A DNA stretch of 31,894 bases, from IMG/VR virus record IMGVR_UViG_3300017917_000415, positions 1 to 31,894 of that record. The stretch is one strand, 5' to 3'. The position numbers and the translations under genes were made by a program. The notes below the pieces were generated by a model, which worked only from the letters and a program-made list of their open reading frames with translations, had not been told where the DNA came from and made no database searches. The first letter of the stretch is position 1. Each line of letters begins with the position of its first letter. The stretch comes from a virus. Below are positions 29,775 to 31,894 of this stretch, one piece after another.

Positions 29775-29782
29775 GATAAATA
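29775..29782 (+). promoter_or_regulatory. Late promoter of the tail-fibre gene
   Basis: GATAAATA, 27 bases before ATG 29810, in the short gap after the nuclease gene. No -35. Confidence 0.7.
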
Positions 29783-29809
29783 AGTGTAAATCTTTTAAAG
29801 AATACACTT

Positions 29810-31894
29810 ATGGCTATAGTACAAATCTCAAAAATCCAACAAAGATCCGGTAATCTAGTAGACCTACCACAGCTTGACGAAGCTGAATTTGGTTGGGCTA
29901 GTGATGCTAAGAGACTCTTTATTGGTAAAACAACGCCAAATGAGAACATTGAAGTATTGACTTCATATTCTACTGTAAGCTTCAGCCAGATCAATGGTGC
30001 TTATGGTAACTTAGACATTGCTAATGCAGTCGTTACTGGACAGGTAATGACCTACAATAAGGTTTCAAACACTTGGGTTAACACAGGTGGTAATGCATTA
30101 GATCCGGGCAATTCTGCATATTTCTCAAATACACCAGTACACTTAGGCAACGTTGCTAACGTAAAGATCGGTGGCGGTGCGATCGGTTATGTTTTAGAAA
30201 CTGACGGTCAAGGTAACTTATCTTGGACCAGCAAGGGCACTTTACGTGCTAACATTACAGGAATTACACGTGATTCCGGTAACGCAAACATCATTGTTGT
30301 TACTGTACCTAATACCACTCCTTACACAAACGGTACTGCTATCACTATCAGTGGTGCAAACGGTGTTTCAAACAGTGTGGTTAACGGTAACACTTTCTAT
30401 GTGAAAGTTGCAAGCGACTTTGCTACATCCGGTAACGTAAGATTATATTCTGATATATCTTTGACTACTGCTGTAACAAGTACAAACATTTCGTATACAA
30501 ACTCACCAAACGCTTTAGCAATTACATCTTTGGGTAGCACCGGCGCTGCTGCTGCGGGTGGTTCTAATACTACAATACAGTTCAATAATAACAACATCTT
30601 AGATGGTGATGCAGATTTCACATATAATTTCAATACCAACTTATTAACACTAAACGGTAATGCTAACGTAGCTAACTTAAATGCAAGTGGTGCAGTAACG
30701 TCATCAACTTTATTATCTAATGTAGCTACTGGTACCCCTCCGTTGACTGTTACAAGTACAACACGTGTAAGCAACTTAAACGTTACTTATGCAAACGTAA
30801 GTGACTTTGGCGTAACTACTGCACAAACTACAGGTACATTCTTCCCTGTATTTGTTAATGGCAGCGCAACTGCTAACCGTGCATTAGCAGCTAACGCTAA
30901 CTTAGGATTCAACGCAGCTACAGGTAACTTGTCAGCTACTATTTTAAATGCTAACGCATCAATCGCTGCCGGTACAACAATAACTGCTACAGGAAACGTC
31001 ACTGGTTCTAACCTATTAACTGCAGGTAATGTTACTGCAAGCAGATTAATTTCTAACGTAGCTACCGGCACTGCACCATTAACAGTAACAAGCACAACAC
31101 GTGTAGGTAATCTAAGTGTTGATTACGCAAACGTCAGTGACTTTGGTGTTGTAACTGCACAGACTACAGGAACATATTTCCCTACATTCGTCAGTTCTTC
31201 TGCAACCGGTAACAGAGCACTGGCGGCTAATAGTACGTTCAGTGCTAACTTAGCAAATGGTGCATTAATAGCTACAACGTTTGTGGGTGCATTAAGTGGT
31301 GCGGCTACTAGCGCAACTACAGCAGGTACAGTAACAACTGCTGCACAACCAAACATTACTAGCGTCGGTACATTGACAAGTTTAGGTGTTAACGGAACAA
31401 TTACCGCAGTAGCAGTTACAGCAAACACAGGGGTATTCACTGGTAACGGTAGTGGATTAAGTTCATTGGCAGGAGCCAATGTAACTGGTACTGTAGCTAA
31501 CGCCACATATGCAACTAGTGCGGGCACTGCTACTAGCGCAACTACAGCAGGTACAGTAACAACTGCTGCACAACCTAATATTACTAGTGTCAGCACATCA
31601 TTTACTAGCTTGACATTCGCCAATGCTCAAACTATCTCAGGTAACAATCTATCATTGACTACTGGTGCTAATACTAATGCAGGTACTATAACAGGTAACT
31701 GGACGTTAACTACTGGATCTAGGTTACAAGCAACATACGCTGACTTGGCAGAATACTATGAAGCTGATGCTCATTATGAGCCGGGTACAGTATTAGAGTT
31801 TGGTGGAGACAAAGAAGTTACTGTTGCAGAAGACGGAACTACAAGAGTTGCAGGTGTAGTATCTACTGATCCTGCATATGCAATGAATGCAAAA
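29810..31894 (+). CDS. Tail fibre / tail-associated protein, 3' end outside the window (695+ aa)
   Basis: The reading frame is open to the last base. The protein begins MAIVQISKIQQRSGNLVDLPQL, an N-terminal motif typical of T4-like aquatic phage fibre proteins, then is dominated by Asn/Thr/Ala/Gly/Ser beta-repeats (TGNVTGSNLLTAGNVT). Two ~75-residue repeats start at 30716 and 31052. Near the end is YADLAEYYEADAHYEPGTVL, the start of a domain that usually precedes a C-terminal chaperone/autoproteolysis region. Probably adsorption to the host. Confidence 0.85.
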   Translation, partial: MAIVQISKIQQRSGNLVDLPQLDEAEFGWASDAKRLFIGKTTPNENIEVLTSYSTVSFSQINGAYGNLDIANAVVTGQVMTYNKVSNTWVNTGGNALDPGNSAYFSNTPVHLGNVANVKIGGGAIGYVLETDGQGNLSWTSKGTLRANITGITRDSGNANIIVVTVPNTTPYTNGTAITISGANGVSNSVVNGNTFYVKVASDFATSGNVRLYSDISLTTAVTSTNISYTNSPNALAITSLGSTGAAAAGGSNTTIQFNNNNILDGDADFTYNFNTNLLTLNGNANVANLNASGAVTSSTLLSNVATGTPPLTVTSTTRVSNLNVTYANVSDFGVTTAQTTGTFFPVFVNGSATANRALAANANLGFNAATGNLSATILNANASIAAGTTITATGNVTGSNLLTAGNVTASRLISNVATGTAPLTVTSTTRVGNLSVDYANVSDFGVVTAQTTGTYFPTFVSSSATGNRALAANSTFSANLANGALIATTFVGALSGAATSATTAGTVTTAAQPNITSVGTLTSLGVNGTITAVAVTANTGVFTGNGSGLSSLAGANVTGTVANATYATSAGTATSATTAGTVTTAAQPNITSVSTSFTSLTFANAQTISGNNLSLTTGANTNAGTITGNWTLTTGSRLQATYADLAEYYEADAHYEPGTVLEFGGDKEVTVAEDGTTRVAGVVSTDPAYAMNAK
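30716..31275 (+). repeat. Two long internal repeats in the tail fibre
   Basis: The segment beginning SNVATGT-x-PLTVTSTTRV at 30716 recurs at 31052 with the same following order (NLNVTYANVSDFGV / NLSVDYANVSDFGV, QTTGTFFPVFV / QTTGTYFPTFV, NRALAAN). The copies run about 225-230 bases each and are separated by a variable piece. Confidence 0.8.
31304..31575 (+). repeat. 47-base direct repeat in the tail fibre
   Basis: 31304-31350 and 31529-31575 are identical over 47 bases (starting GCTACTAGCGCAACTACAGC), far more than the coding similarity requires, so a recent copying or recombination event is likely. They encode ATSATTAGTVTTAAQP. Confidence 0.85.

Noticed and set aside
30397-31623. Three minus-strand open frames opposite the tail fibre
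   Set aside because: They are Val/Ala/Leu/Pro-rich mirror images of Thr/Asn/Ala-rich repeat codons, with no start signals; the plus frame is open over the entire 2085 bases.
1-31894. tRNA genes, insertion sequences, integrase or attachment sites
   Set aside because: The gaps between genes are all under about 130 bases, and I saw no cloverleaf-type sequence, transposase, integrase or long inverted terminal repeats.

Overview
The window is an AT-rich, almost gap-free stretch of a T4-like myovirus (Straboviridae/Kyanoviridae-like Caudoviricetes) genome. The evidence is a UvsW-type helicase, a gp61-type primase followed directly by a gp41-type replicative helicase, a probable gp62-type clamp-loader subunit, a DexA-type exonuclease, late promoters built on TAAATA, and a long repetitive tail-fibre gene running off the right edge. 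Nearly all genes are on the + strand and overlap by ATGA, TAATG or GTGA. The host cannot be read directly. A Bug/TctC-type periplasmic binding protein, a family expanded in Betaproteobacteria, together with a type IV pilin-like protein, makes a freshwater or marine Gram-negative proteobacterium, perhaps Burkholderiales, the best guess (inference).

Layout. (1) 1-2220: two near-identical promoter/leader units drive a small protein and an AAA ATPase, followed by a paralogous pair of small proteins flanking a 32-residue membrane peptide, a pilin-like protein, and a terminator. (2) 2231-7750: a replication/repair operon with an unknown 338-residue protein, UvsW, a conserved unknown, a gp62-like protein, a C2H2 zinc-finger protein and a radical SAM protein. 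(3) 7735-13663: a tightly packed array of about 20 small genes. At least 13 encode related small proteins ending in F-x-L-R/K-W or a close variant. In seven genes the last codons are exactly TTGAGGTGG, which also contains a Shine-Dalgarno sequence for the next gene. (4) 13672-17868: an accessory module with a sulfotransferase-like P-loop protein, a TctC/Bug solute-binding protein, and two tandem PP-loop ATPases. (5) 17878-19430: a DexA-like exonuclease, a 203-residue protein that looks like a miniaturised bacterial DnaE, and a lone convergent minus-strand late gene. (6) 19466-20266: a structural-type gene. (7) 20280-22747: primase and helicase. (8) 22761-31894: late genes (Ala/Pro-rich proteins, a KWDG ligase-like protein, a small virion-type protein, an SGNH-like protein, the tail fibre) with one early-type PD-(D/E)XK nuclease embedded.

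Regulation can be read from the sequence. Early/replication units (2266, 4779, 17912, 20317, 29070) each have TTGnnn, exactly 17 bases, TATAAT or TATTAT, then only 5-8 bases to the ATG and no Shine-Dalgarno, which predicts leaderless or near-leaderless mRNAs. Late genes (19493, 22786, 25801, 26227, 27202, 29810 and the minus-strand gene at 19024-19404) have a TAAATA box and no -35. The first two units (45 and 340) use sigma70 promoters with ordinary leaders. The strongest candidates for something undescribed are the LRW-motif cassette array with its coding/ribosome-binding dual-use junctions, the mini-DnaE protein, and the phage-borne TctC/Bug protein.
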